Shown one piece after another: positions 20,329-32,844 of a stretch of 64,000 bases of DNA; the first letter of the stretch is position 1, and every line of letters begins with the position of its first letter. Under the pieces are notes generated by a model. The model was not told where the DNA came from. It saw only the letters and a list, made by a program, of their open reading frames with translations, and did no database searches. Source of the stretch: Macrophomina tecta (lineage: Eukaryota; Ascomycota; Dothideomycetes; Botryosphaeriales; Botryosphaeriaceae); NCBI GenBank assembly GCA_024180945.1, contig JAKSGN010000037.1, positions 2,361,501-2,425,500 of the forward strand, read 5' to 3'. The position numbers and the translations under genes were made by a program.

Positions 20329-21922
20329 ATTAATCAATCAATCGTCTTTGATGAGTAGCTGAGTGCAGAGGTGATGGAGGGTAGCCTGCAACACGCCATT
20401 GCAGGCTGTTGGGGTGCGGCTCGACGCGATGAAAACTTTTTCATCGACGCGCCGACCGCAACCACAACCGCATCGCCTACGGCCTCCGCTTGGGCAATGC
20501 GACCATCCTCCCAGGGAAGCCTTTCAAGGGATACTGGGATACGGACTTCTATCATTGCGGGCCTCCTTCCCCTAAGGGCTCCCTAACAGCCCGTACGCGC
20601 CGTACTCCCGTGCGCCTGGCTTTCCCGTGCGGGATCCTTGACCGTTGCGGCGCTTCGTCTCGTGCAGGCTTTCTGCCCTTAGGGTTATAAAGCCCCTACG
20701 ACCTAGGGTGACAGAACCCAGCGCTGATGATGATGGATTCATAGACCGTCACAGCTGCCGAAGGCAGCTATGCGGCGTACAGCCGGCCTTTCCACGCCCA
20801 TTAGACCTGTTTTGGGCCTAGCAAGGCGGTAAGGCCTAGCCCGTTCTCTATCTGCCTTGCATACCTCTACATACATGTCTCCGGGGGGCATCAGTCTCCT
20901 TCCACGCCAGAATACCCTTTGAACGATCTCATCTTCCTCCAGTATCAAGCTTCATGTTGCGAGTATGATGTTGCTCCAAATTGCACAAGGAGCTTGGTTG
21001 CCATCATAAACTTTGCTGCTGCTATGGCTGAGCTGCGCTGGCTCAGCAGCTTCCTTAGATCTGCAGTCCATTGCCTCCTACCTTTCTCGTCTCGCATGCG
21101 GAAGGCGAGCCTTAGTTCGTTGAACTTGCTGCATGTGTACAGCACATGGCTGACCGTCAGCAGTCCACGCCCGCAGTCGCACTCGCCAGACGTTACGCCT
21201 GGCACCCGTCGTTGGTGGAGAAAGTGTCTCAATCCGATCTTGCCTGTTCTCATCTGCACTATCAGCGAGCTCAGGGCCCTCGGTGTGCCTCGATAGAGCG
21301 TTAGTGTTTTCTCGGTTGGCTCCGGAGCTACCTTGAAGAGCTGCCGTCCCCGCTCGCTGTCCTTCTAGAGCTGTTTCTAGTCATCCATCACTGCCTGGCT
21401 GATGGTTTGCTTGAGTGCTGCCACTAAGCTCGTCTGCGCGTATGGCCCTGTTCTGTGCTCTTCGGCCTCTGGAGCGCGCCCCTCCTGCGCTGCCGCCTTG
21501 GCGAGTTTGTCCGCTTCCTCATTGTCCAGCACACCCTGGTGGAATGGGATCCAGTGCAACTCTATCGACATACCCTCCTGCTGGAGGAGATTTGTCAGCT
21601 TTGTGATGATTGATCTCAATAGGTGCTGTCGCGACTGTTCACCGGGGTGCGAGAGTGCGCGCAGGGCTGCTTGGTTATCTGTAAAGACAGCCAACCTCGA
21701 CTTGCCTTACGCCTTCTCCGCTTCTACAAGCTCTAACACCATTTCTATGCTCCCGAGCTCCGCAGCAAACACTGTAGAAGACTTAATTGTGCCCATATAC
21801 TTCGTGCGCCTCACGTTGGTGGTTGTTACGCCGTTACTCTTTCTGGGGGAGGTCGGGCGTATCGTCGGGTAGCGTAGGCTTTCTAGGGGCCGTGGCGGTA
21901 GGCAGGGGAGGGTCGCACGCAG
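20329..21922 (-). mobile_element. 5'-truncated Tad-like LINE, 3' end
   Basis: The minus strand carries the C-terminal end of a LINE ORF2 (next entry) and beyond it about 400 bases that could be the 3' UTR, closing with ATTGATTGATTAATT at 20329-20343, a possible short tail. The UTR has strong hairpins: AGCCTGCAA..TTGCAGGCT near 20385-20408 and CGATGAAAA..TTTTCATCG near 20428-20446. The upstream part is missing where the X LTR begins at 21923. The composition is normal and CG-rich, with little RIP. The exact 3' limit is a guess. Confidence 0.6.
20760..21922 (-). pseudogene. LINE ORF2 C-terminal part: RNase H and zinc motif
   Basis: Reading on the minus strand from 21922, sequence ending VFAAELGSIEMVLELVEAEK is the start of RNase H. 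After a stop it continues AVFTDNQAALRAL at 21694-21650, with the catalytic TDNQAA block, then IELHWIPFHQGVLDNEEADK near 21530, the W.PGH.G..GNE.AD block. A C-terminal zinc-type part follows with TSGECDCGRGLLTVSHVLYT near 21170. This order is that of Tad1-clade LINEs, which carry RNase H after RT. It is broken by several stops and frame changes. RT and endonuclease are absent. The run from 20948 downwards (VQRVFWRGRRL) may be the last part of the same protein in another frame. Confidence 0.85.
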
Positions 21923-22208
21923 TATTAGGGTAAGCATTAATTAACAAGTTAACCACGAGGGTCCTATTTACTATAAACAAGTATAGCCTATATACACAGG
22001 ATATTTAGTTAGATTACTATAGATTACTAACTAGCTCACCCGTGATCTAGTAAGCTAAGTAATCTAGGGTTAGTACGCTAGGTAATAGATCTACCTTCTA
22101 CCCCTTTAGGCGTAATCCGAACTAAGAATTCTCCGCTTTAAGGGGTTAGAACCTTTTTTAGAAAGTAGGGCTATTCTTCCTCTATTCCCTCTAGCTAGTA
22201 TCGTAATA
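21923..22208 (-). repeat. X-family gypsy 3' LTR (copy B)
   Basis: 286 bp, ending on the plus strand with CTCTAGCTAGTATCGTAATA and followed by CTATCCCCCCTCTAGG, whose complement is the polypurine tract of a minus-strand element. It pairs with 34222-34506 (285 bp). It is the least mutated X LTR in the window, with several CA and TG left. The flank to its left is LINE sequence. Confidence 0.87.
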
Positions 22209-22317
22209 CTATCCCCCCTCTAGGCGACTTTTAGCCCGAAAGTCTAAGGCTATAAATATAGTATAGTCTTTTTTTATCTATTTTATTGCTTATTTCTAAC
22301 CTTTTTTCATAATATTT

Positions 22318-22800
22318 AGTTATAAGTCTACGGAGCGCCGTAACTTAGCTACTCATATTACTTATCTAGAAGTTATTATTATACCTTTCTATAGCTATTA
22401 TTATAAGAAGAATAAAGAGTATAAGATATTACTAAAAAAAGAGCTAGGAACTTTATTCTCTTATTATTCTAAGTATATATATTAGGGTCGTAGCTATAAT
22501 ATTTAAGATATTTTAGTTTAAGATTTTAGATTCTTCTAGTCCCTAGTAAGTAGTTATTAATAGTTATAAAAAACTTAGTTAATTAAAAGCGCAATCGCCT
22601 TTATAGAAAGTATTTAGCTACTATAAAGACTTTATTTATTTTTTAATAGACTTTAAAGACTATTTATAACTTTCTTTTTACTTTTATAGCCTAATTAGAG
22701 TATTTAGAGTATTAGAAGTAGTTTCTTAATAATTAAAAGTACGAAATAGTATATTAGGGTTTATTATTCTTAGAGAAGCTAGAGCTTAAAAAAGTATATA
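22318..22800 (+). pseudogene. antisense accessory frame of gypsy X
   Basis: On the plus strand, opposite to pol, a frame interrupted only by TAG/TAA reads STERRNLATHITYLEVIIIP, then YSYYYKKNKEYKILLKK, then SYYSKYIYQGRSYN, then a helical, Gln/Leu-rich stretch (for example SAIAFIESI, LLQRLYLFF with stops read as Gln). The Tyr positions in YSKY..(6)..Y fit a C-x2-C-x6-C pattern whose TGC/TGT codons were changed to TAC/TAT by RIP. It lies between pol and the 3' LTR, the same place as the antisense frames of G1 and G2. I recall similar Cys-rich plus coiled-coil proteins among fungal hypotheticals but cannot name a family. Confidence 0.55.
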
Positions 22801-24872
22801 TAATATAGCTATTAAGTCTAAATAGTAGTAATATAGTAAGTTTTAATAGAATAGTTCTTTAAAAGATACTAATAAATTAGTTTTAAATATTCTTAACACC
22901 TTCTTCTAGTTTTATATCATAGAAGAATACTCTAGGTTTATATAGTTAGAATTTTATTAATAGTATTTATAAATAAGTCTTTTATAGTTAAGGTAAGAGA
23001 TTAGCTTCTATAAGAATTTTTAAGAATTTTTAGCGGGATTTATTTTTTTCTACTTAATAAAATACTTAAATTAATTATTAATCTAGTCTCTATTAAGAAT
23101 TTTCTTTACTAGCTATTCTCTATTAGTATTATTAGAATATATTTTAATTTCTAGATTAGATTCGATATTACTATATATAGGTTCGAGTAAGAAAATATAA
23201 AAAACTAGATATATATCTACTTATTCTAGTAATTTAAGTTTAAAGAAAATAAGTAAAAGTTTTTTCTTAATCTAGTAGAGTTTAATTTTCTTATAGTCTA
23301 ATTTATTATTTAATTATATTATTTTAATATTTTTTTAAGAAGCTAGACTTTATTCTTCTTTTTTAGAAGTAGTAATGCCTAGCACCGCCTATTATAGTAT
23401 ATAGCTATTTAATATATAATAAATTTAATATCTTAAGCTAGTTCTTAGTATAATTCTCATAGCTAATTTATCCTAAGTATAGCTTTTTAGATAAGTACTT
23501 TATAGATCTAGAGTTTTTTAAAAGTAGTAGAATCGAATTCGTAGTTTACGTAGAAGGGTATAGTTTATATAGCTTTTATTAATATACTATTATACGCATA
23601 TTAGACTAGCAGTAGAAGTTTAACCTAGTTATTTTATCTATAATTTAGATAGAATCTTAGGTACTATTTTAGTATCTAGTTAGTTTATTCTATTTATTTA
23701 TTAGTTTATAAATATACTATTATTAATATTTTATATTTAGTTTCTAGCTTATAGACTAAGATTTACTAGAACTTAGCTCTAAATTATAGATTCTAGTCTA
23801 TAATTAGTTTCTTAGGTATTCCAGAGTAGGCGAAAATATATTTAAGAAAGAGATAGATATAGCTCTTTATTCTAATTTTCTTATTATAAAAAATAAAATA
23901 TATTTATTTTATTAGATAATTAATAATAACTAGAATAGTATTATATTATATTTTAGTTATAGAATCTACTAAAATTAGTAGATTAGTAATAAAGTCTATT
24001 ATAACTAATTTCTAGGATTTAGTTAGTATTATAATAAGTTATAGTTATTTATATAGTATATATCGCGTCGCTTTATTCTTTATATATTTATTATATTTCT
24101 AGATAACTTTTTCTACTATTTTTCTTATTTAAAAAAATAGAAGTATTTTATAAGTTATTCTAAGATTCTTATTATTTTTAGATATCTATAAACTATAGAC
24201 TTATAGTATTCCTTTATTAGCTATTTATATAGAGATATTAGTATGTAGATTTTTTTATAAAATAGTATATTACCTCTATAATCTTAGACTAGATTAATAT
24301 TATTATATTTAGAAATATCTATTCTTTATAGTAGTTCTTAGAATAGTAGATTATTATTATATCTTCTTTAAATAATTTATTTTTAAGTAGTAATATTATT
24401 CTCTTCTTTATTTATTACTTTATTTATAGTTTTTTTTAGTATAGATATAGGTTTTTTATCTTATAGTTCTTTATTATCTTTAGATTTTTATTTAGGTATT
24501 AGAGTTTTTAGAAGTTTATTATTATTAATAGAACTTTCTAGTCTTATAATTAATACTAGTATTTATTTTTTTATAGTATATCGACTTCTTTAATAATCTA
24601 GGAGTAGTTAGAACCTAATATACTATTATTATTTTATTAAAGTATTACTAGTGATAATTTTAGCTTTTCTTCTATATAGTTAGCTCTACTACTAAGTATA
24701 TTTACTTTACTATTTTTATTTTTCTTATAGTAGTAAATCTTAAAGTAGAAGAGAGTAAGTTATTCTATCTATTATATTTATCTTCTATTTAATACCTTAG
24801 TAGTTATAAAGTATTTTAGATTCTTATAATCTAAGTATATTATAATTTTATAGTTAGCTCTTTTAAGATAAT

Positions 24873-25112
24873 TATTAAGGCTTAACCTTAGAATAATCGC
24901 TAAAAGGTTTATTACGCTATATATAAAAAGCTAAAACTTAAAAAAAGAAGAAGAAGAAAGAAGAAAAGGAAAAAAAGAGTAGAGTCTATTTAAATATATA
25001 AATTAGGTAAAGTTATATAATACTTATACCTACGTAGATATAAGTCTATTTATTAGTTATAGCTAAGGTTTCTCTAAGGCTTTCTTTATTACTAGGCTTT
25101 TAGACTATAATA
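24873..25112 (-). repeat. gypsy Y 3' LTR (240 bp)
   Basis: It begins on the plus strand TATTAAGGCTTAACCTTAG and ends GACTATAATA. It is preceded by ATAAT (24868-24872) and followed by TTACCCCCCTCTTTTTTTTT, whose complement is a polypurine tract, which places Y on the minus strand. It pairs with 30494-30732. Confidence 0.9.
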
Positions 25113-28100
25113 TTACCCCCCTCTTTTTTTTTCTTTTTAGTTTATTCTAAGTTTAATTCTTAGTCGGGGCAGTCGCTTTTTTATTATTTAAGGGGGTATA
25201 TAAGGCAAAACAACGACTCTAATATTTAATAATGGCTATATAGTATAGTTAGAAACTTAGCTAATCGGTAATACGTGTATTATATATAACCGCGTTAAGG
25301 TAGTAACATCTTAGAGTCGACTAGAAACCGTAGGGTTAAGTTAGCTAGTTATTAAATTAAGGGCCTATTAGTTAATAAAAAAAGAATTATCCGGCACTAG
25401 TAAATTTCGTCTAGTAGTCTATAATACCCGACTAGGTAACCTAGTACTAGGCTACTCTAATAGGTAGCTATCTTATAGGGCCGACTCTAATAGATTACTA
25501 TTCTCTATAAGTTAATAGGAAGAATTAATATTATCTAGATTAAGCCTAGCTTCGGCCGGGCTAAATCGCTTATCTTTTCTTTTTTTTTTCTCTATATAGA
25601 TATTTAGTACTATTATATTCTTAAGAGTAGTTATAGGCTTCTATAAAGGCCTTATATAGCTTTTTTATTTAACTTAATACTATAGCTAGTACTACTATTA
25701 TTCTAGTTTCTTAGCTATTTATTTACCTAGGATTACTTCTACTATCTATTTATCTTAGCCATCTACTTAAATAGGTAGTAGCTAGTAATTATCTTAAATC
25801 TAGCTTAGTAGAGGGTCCGTTCTAGCCAGTCTAAAGAGGTCTATATTAAAAATGTTATAGACTATACTAAGTATATCTAGCTTATAGCTATAGAATCCGA
25901 TTACCTTAGTAATAGTAAATTTAGCCGCCTTATTATCGAGCTTCTTACTTAGCTAGTCTATTCGTAGATTTTTAAGGCTTAGCTATACTTTATTATCTAC
26001 TTTATATACTAGTAAGGGGTTCTATTATCGATTTACTTAACGTTCTTACTTCTATTAAGTCTCTACTATTAACGCTTATGTCTAATCCGTAACCTTCTTA
26101 ATTTTTATAATAATAGCCTTGGCCTTAGCTACTAGAGACTACCTCTACTAGCTACTTAGCTATATATTTTTAGATAACTCGAGCGGCTCGAGGTAATAAT
26201 TATAAAAGAGAAAAAAGAGGCTTATCTAAGTAACTATTAATATTTTCCCATTTAGTACTAGCTAGATAACTAGTAACTAGTCTACCTAATTATATTAATA
26301 GTAATTTATAAATAAGGCTAGCTTTTATACTATCTTAGTATTTATTTATTCCGTTAAACTATCTATTTAAGAATAATATATAGTTAATATCTACCGCTTA
26401 ATCTTAAGTAACTAATAAATCCGTTACTATAATAGACTAATAAATTATATCTCTTTATCTAATATAATAGCCGCCGGTATTCTATAGTCCTAGTAGAAGC
26501 GACTAATAAAAAGCTTTATAATAATTTCTATTTCTAGATTTATATATACCTCGAGGATAACTCCTTTATCTAATTAATTAGTTATTACTATAAGTATCTT
26601 ATAGCTATTACTTAATAGAAGTAGCCTAATAAAGTTAATTAAGATCTCACACTACTATCTATCTAGTACTAGTAGTAGTTTAAGGAGTCTTTATTTTCTA
26701 TTTCTCTAGACTTTAGTCCTACTATAGGTATTATAGTTTCGGTAGAACCTCCGAATATCATTAACGAATCCCGGCTAAAAGAATTATTTTACTATAAAGT
26801 TAACCGTCTCGATTCGTTCCGGGTATACCGTAAGGGGTAAGTCGTATATCTTCTAAATAATTTATATTCATAATGGTTCCGAATCTAGTATCTATTATTT
26901 TTTCCTAAATAAGGGGTTTTCTTAGTTATTTAATAAGTATTTAGATACCAACACCTTAATCTTATTAGATAGGTCTAGAAAAAATATTCTATTTTCTTAT
27001 TAGACTATCTTCTTTACTCGATTTAGAACGTTATTTTAATACTATACCTCTTACTATTAATCTTAAAGAGTCTAGTTATATTCGTATTATTTTAGTAGTA
27101 TTCGCCTAGTATTATCTTAGTTCGTTAATAGTAAGTTTTTATAATTCTAATTCTTTTATTTCTTAGGGTCTTCTACTAGTCTAGTATTAAGGGTAAGTTC
27201 TTAACGGGCTAGTAGTAGTAGCTAGGCTATTCTCTACTCGAGTCTTTAATCTATATTCTATATAGATAAGTCTTAATCCTATTTAGTAAGCGTATCTACT
27301 AATCTATTAGTTATTCTAGGCATATATTTAATTATAAAGGAAAATTAGCTAAGTTCTCTCTACTACCGAATTTATCTTTCGAATAGCCTTTTCGTAGTAG
27401 TAAAGTATTCTAGGTTCTTATAATTAGTAAGGATTTTAAACTAGTTAAACCCCTTTAATTTAGCATTCTATTAATATAGGTACTTAACTATTACGAGTAG
27501 TTCCTTATTATAAATCGAATAGTTATATTTAGTAGAAAGATTCTTTTTTAAAAAAAATACTATAGGGCGTAGAAAGCCATTATTATTATATTACTAAAGA
27601 ATACTACTAGTATAGTATTCTAAGAAGTTTATTATAAGGACTATTTCTTATTCTAGATTAAATTATATTAGTACTAGTATAGTAATAAAAGTCTTTTTTA
27701 GCTTCTTAAAAAACGCGTTAGCCTTCTCGTTTTATTAAAAAACCGTGCCCTTCTTAGTAAGTATAATTAGAGGGTATGTTAGGCTAGAAAATCCCTTAAT
27801 AAATTACCTATAGAAGTTAGTAAATCTAAGAAAGCCTTATACTCCTTTAATAGTAGTTAGCGCTATCTATTTTTAGATTACTTAGACCTTCTCTAGATCT
27901 ATTCGAATATCCTTACTAGCCTTAATTATATAACTAAAGTACTTTATTAACTAGACTTTAAACTCGTATTTCTTAAGGTCGAGCTAGAGACCTATAGTAT
28001 TTAATTTAACTAATATCTTATTAATCTTCTCGCGGTAATCCCTGCGAGAGCCGTCCGTAAAGATTAAAATATTATTAATATAGGCTAAGATAAAGTTATT

Positions 28101-30493
28101 TAAGAAGTCCTATAACGTCTAATTAATATACTACTAGAAGGTACTTAGTGCATTAGCTAATCTAAACGGGGTAACTAGCTATTTAAATAACCTAAATCAA
28201 GTTCTAAATATAGTAAACTATTTATTACCTTCTTTAATCTATATTCTATAGAAGGCGGTAGCGATGTTAAGCTTAGTAAACTATTTAGTCTTACTAATCT
28301 AGTTAAGTATCTTCTAAATAAGCGGTAATAGGTAACGATTCTTCCTAGTAATTCGATTTAAGGCTCGGTAATTATAGTAAAAATAAAGCCCCCCTTCTAG
28401 TTTCTTTATAAAGAGAATAGGGGCGGCTATAAGTAAGTTACTAACCCGAATAAAGTCTTTATTAAGGTAGTTATTTAGTGTTTTTTAAAGTACTAGAAGT
28501 TCGTTATAGGATATATTATATAAAGGCCCCTATAGTAGTTTTAGTATTCGTCTATTAGTATCTTTTTCTAATTTAATATAGTAATTAATACTAGGCTAGT
28601 AGGGTAGTAATTTCTTAGCTTCTTTTTTTTTAAATAGAAGATACCGTTTTTAGTTTATCTAGTATAATAGATTAGCCTTAATATTAATTAGAGCCTTCTC
28701 TTTTAGGGCCTTGTTAATATTAGCGAGACTTATAGTAAAGATTTAGTATTCTTTCTTCTTACATTGCTAATATAAGAAGCGAAATACGTGCGCTCTAATT
28801 AGTATTTCTTAGGGCTTAGGTAGATTAGTATCTTACTTAACTACTAAGCTAGTGCCCTTAAAGATAATCGTTTATTCGCTTTAGTCTAATACTATCTTTT
28901 CTTATACTATCTAGGGATTACCTAGTATAATATCGCAGCTAGTAAGCCTTAGAATAATATAAAAGAATATTTATTTTTAATTATAGCTACTAATATCGAC
29001 TTCTACCTAGGCTACCTTCGTAATTCGCTATTTAGTAGGTATTAAGCCATCTAGTATTCTTAAGAATATTTAGATATATAGAAGTTTATAATATTTAGTA
29101 AACTTATAGCTTATTATAGTATAATATTTATAGCTAGTATTAGTAAGAGCTTTATTAAAAGATTTTTTATTAACTAAAACTAATATAAGAAGTAAATTTT
29201 ATTCTAATTTAGATTACTATCTTCGCTAGTTAGCTTATATTACCCGTTTTTTCTTCTTTATAGGCTTCTATCTACATCTTTTAGTAGAAACTACTTATTT
29301 TCTAAATGCTATAAAGAGGTATTATAATCTTCTATCCTCTTTAACTTTAGTTTCTTAGGCTCTTCTTATTAGGCTAGTTTTACTAGATGCTTAGGCTTTT
29401 GTAGTAGCCGCTAGAGGTATTAGCTAACGCGGTATATAGAGTTACTATAGTAGTAGTAGCGGTTCTCTTCTCTATACTTTTATATTTCTTAGGTATTTAC
29501 CTATTTAGTACGGCGCTCCTAGACTATTTTAGCTAATCTAGTAGGCTTCTAGTCTATATTATTATATTAGAGTGACGTTAGTTTTAACTACTTAGACCCT
29601 ACTAAGCTAATCTTATTTTAGCTTTATTACTAGCTTTTCTAAGCCTTTCTTCTATTATTACATAGATTAAATACCTCTAGCTAATTACTAATATACTTTA
29701 GTTTAGTATAGTAGTCCTTAAAGGACTAGCTTATACTTCTAAGGCTAATTATACTACGCTAAAGCTTCTAGCTTAGGCTAGCTTTAAGATAACTTTTAAG
29801 AATCTTATCTAGCTAGCTTATTTCTCTAGCTTCTAGTATTAGCTTACGGAATTTAGTAAAATATTCTATAAAAGGCTTATTAGTTTAGCGTAGCTTATAT
29901 AGCTTATACTAAGCCTTCTTCTATATATAGGGATTACTAAAAGATAGGTATAGCTAATCTAGTAAATACTAAGTAGTTATACTACTAGTATTAATACTAG
30001 CCTATATCTATAGCTATAGCTATTGTGCTGCCTCGCCCCTAAGCCGGTTATAGAGTATAAAGAATTTTATAGCTTTAGTATAACTAGTATAGTCTACTAG
30101 GAACTTTATCTATACTTAGAAGATCTAAGATTCTAGCTTATTTCTATTATCTAAAAATTTAGTAAGATGGCTAAGGTTCTTAGTAGGCTAATCTTACTAA
30201 TATAAGGTTATATAGTCTTATTCTTATATTAGTTAGCTAGTGTCTTAGGGCTCGTCTTTTAATAATATAATACTAGTTATATTTTCTTCTTCTAGCTAAT
30301 CTACCTTGCGTGCTAAGGAGGCGATTTAAGATATTATTTATTATAATAACTACGTTATTTCTTAAGACTTCTAAGGGTACTACTTCTAAGCCTACTACTC
30401 TTACGCTTATTCTTAAGTATTTATTTTAATAGTTCTAGTAATTTTAGTAATTTTAGTAAGGCTAGTATATAACTATCTTTATCGTTTAGCTAA
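25113..30493 (-). pseudogene. gypsy Y gag-pol remnant
   Basis: The minus-strand translation near 28040-28100 reads ILAYINNILIFTDGSRRDYR, a gypsy RT active site with Asn-Asn in place of Asp-Asp. It is followed by LDLKKYEFKV and FSYIIKASKDIRIDLEKV, then QGFLRFTNFYR near 27800, the RT/RNase H connection. This places RT in the middle, integrase to the left (25.9-27.2 kb) and gag to the right. Stops are TAG/TAA from RIP; CG is partly kept. Y differs clearly from X and G in RT sequence (ILIFTDGS type), so it is a third gypsy family. No antisense accessory frame was obvious. Confidence 0.8.
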
Positions 30494-30732
30494 TATTAAG
30501 GCTTAACCTTAGGATAATCGCTAAAAGATTTATTACGCTACGTATAAGAAGCTAAAACTTAAGAAAAGAAGAAGAAGAAAAAAAAAAGAAAAAAGAGAAT
30601 AGAGTCTATTTAAATATATAAATTAAATAAAATTATATAATACTTATACCTATATAGGTATAAGTCTATTTATTAGTTATAGCCGAGGTTTCTTTAAGGC
30701 TTCCTTTATTACTAGGCTTCTAGACTATAATA
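30494..30732 (-). repeat. gypsy Y 5' LTR (239 bp)
   Basis: Same sequence as 24873-25112. It is followed by GTAAT (30733-30737), which matches ATAAT on the other side if one G was changed to A. Copy C of X shows the empty site near 35243 (AAGATAATATTACT). Confidence 0.9.
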
Positions 30733-32650
30733 GTAATATTACTATTTCTTAAATACTATAATAATCGTGAGTAGTTCTTTATTATATATCTTATAGTTAA
30801 GTTCCATGGGTAATATTTTATAAAAATAATATATAATAGAGTATAATCTTCTCTTATTATCTAGCTAGCTAAGGGTTATACTAATAGCGTAGTTAAAAGC
30901 ATTAGTTTTTAGATAAAAAGGCTTATTAGGGTTAAATATAACTAGTACTAGAGCTTTTATAAAGGCTTTCTTAAGTTAATTAAATACTTTTTATTAGGAT
31001 TTCTTTTAGGTAAATAAGGTATTCTTTTAGATAAGTTAAATTAGTAGTTTAGCTATATAGAAATATTATTTAATAAGTCGCTAATAGAAGTTAATAAATT
31101 CTAAAAAGATTTATACTTCTTTAATATTTCTTAGTTTAGGCTATTTTAGAATATCTTTTATTTTTTTTAGATCTATAACTACTTTTTCTAGTTTAATAAT
31201 AAAGCCTAGAAATTAAATCTTCTAGGTATAGAAGATATATTTTTTTAATTTAACTAAAAGGCTATATTTAAGTAGTTTCTAGAGAATTTTAGATATATAT
31301 TTTTTATATTCTTTTAGGGTTTTCGAGTAAATTAGAATATTATTAAAATAAGCTATATAAAATCTATCTAGATATTTTCGTAGAATGTAGTTAATAAGGG
31401 CTTAAAATATAGTAGAGACATTAGTAAGTCTAAAAAAATATTACTAAATATTTATATAGGCTATATCTAGTTTAAAATATAGCCTTTTATTTATATTCTT
31501 TTTTAATTTAAATAAGATAGTATCCGTCCCGTAGATCTAGTTTAGTAAAGAATCGTACTTCTAAAAAATAATCTCTTAGTTTATTAATATAAGATAGAAA
31601 GTAGTAGTTTTTAATAGTAATATTATTTAAGAATCTATAATTTACGTAAAGATATAACTTATCTTCTAGTTTTAGTATAAAGAGAATAGGTAATTCTACT
31701 AAAAACTAAAAAAGTTAAATATATTCTTTTTTTAGTAATAGATCTAGGTATTCTCTTATTACTTATAATTCTTTTTCTAATATTAGGTATAATAGCCTAA
31801 ACTAAGGTTTAGTATTTAGTTTTAAGTTAATCTTATAGTTTTATAGTTAGTATTTTAGTAGTGTATCTTTAATTTTTTCTCTAAAAATCTTTTTAAAGTA
31901 GTAGTATTTCTTAAAAATACTATTAAAATACTATTTATATACTCTAGTAGGGTTATCTTCTTTTATAAATATTAGATAGTCTAGTTCTTTTTATCTAGTA
32001 GTATTAATTTATTATATTTATTCTTTATTTATAGTAGTAGAGTAATACTATATTATTCTAATTATTTACTTCTTTTTTTATATTCTTTCTAGCGTAGCTT
32101 TCGAGATTAGGCTTATATAAATAATAGATTTAGCTATAGTATATAGTGTTTATTCTAGTTTTTTTTAATTTTATTCTCTAGACTTAAGAATAATTTCTTT
32201 ATTATTTTAATTATATTATACTTTCTATTTCTTTTGCTAAGAAATGCCGAGAATAATATTATACTTAAAATTCTTAGTAATATCTAAATAGATATATTCT
32301 CTATAGTCTTTATATTTAAGAATTAGTTTTAGGGTTTTAATAATTATCTTTCTATCTCTAAAGAAGCTAGGATCTATTAACTATTTTTAGCTAATAGAAT
32401 TAGTTCTTTTTTTAGGGCTTTAGGTTAGCTTTTTTTATAAATTAGTTTAAGATATAGTTCTCTTATAATACTAAGTTAATAAGAGTAAGCGCTCGATGTC
32501 TATTAATTTTTATTATAATAATCTAGTAGTTTTTATATTTTATAGAGTCCTCTTCATTTTCTAGTAGGTATTCTATAGTATTTTCGATTAATACTACTAT
32601 AGTTTTATAGAGTAGGGGGCTTACCTACTATAGTTCTAGTTTAGTAGATA

Positions 32651-32844
32651 TGTGATTAAAATAGGTTAGTTATAAGTAGAGAGCCTTTAGAAGAGTCGTA
32701 TATTCTTAGATACGAATCCTTAGTAGTATAGGATTTACCCCTTAGTGGCATTATATACTGGGGGCCCGTGCGTAGCACGTGATAAGTATATAGAATACAT
32801 AGTATAAGTACTCTAAGGGTATAATAGGACCTATTATCCTAATA
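32651..32844. repeat. 194-bp insertion, probable solo LTR, with 5-bp target duplication
   Basis: It starts TGTGATTAAAATAGG and ends CCTATTATCCTAATA. AGATA flanks it on both sides (32646-32650 and 32845-32849). Copies A and C of X have the uninterrupted sequence TAGTAGATATTTCTAG at this place. It contains GTGCGTAGCACGTGATAAG and is less AT-saturated than X around it. The TG start and 5-bp duplication fit a solo LTR of a family not otherwise present here; a small SINE- or MITE-like insertion is the alternative. Confidence 0.72.

Noticed and set aside
20334..20690. Overlapping short frames on both strands as a possible gene
   Set aside because: More simply explained as the hairpin-rich 3' UTR of the LINE; no motif in any frame.
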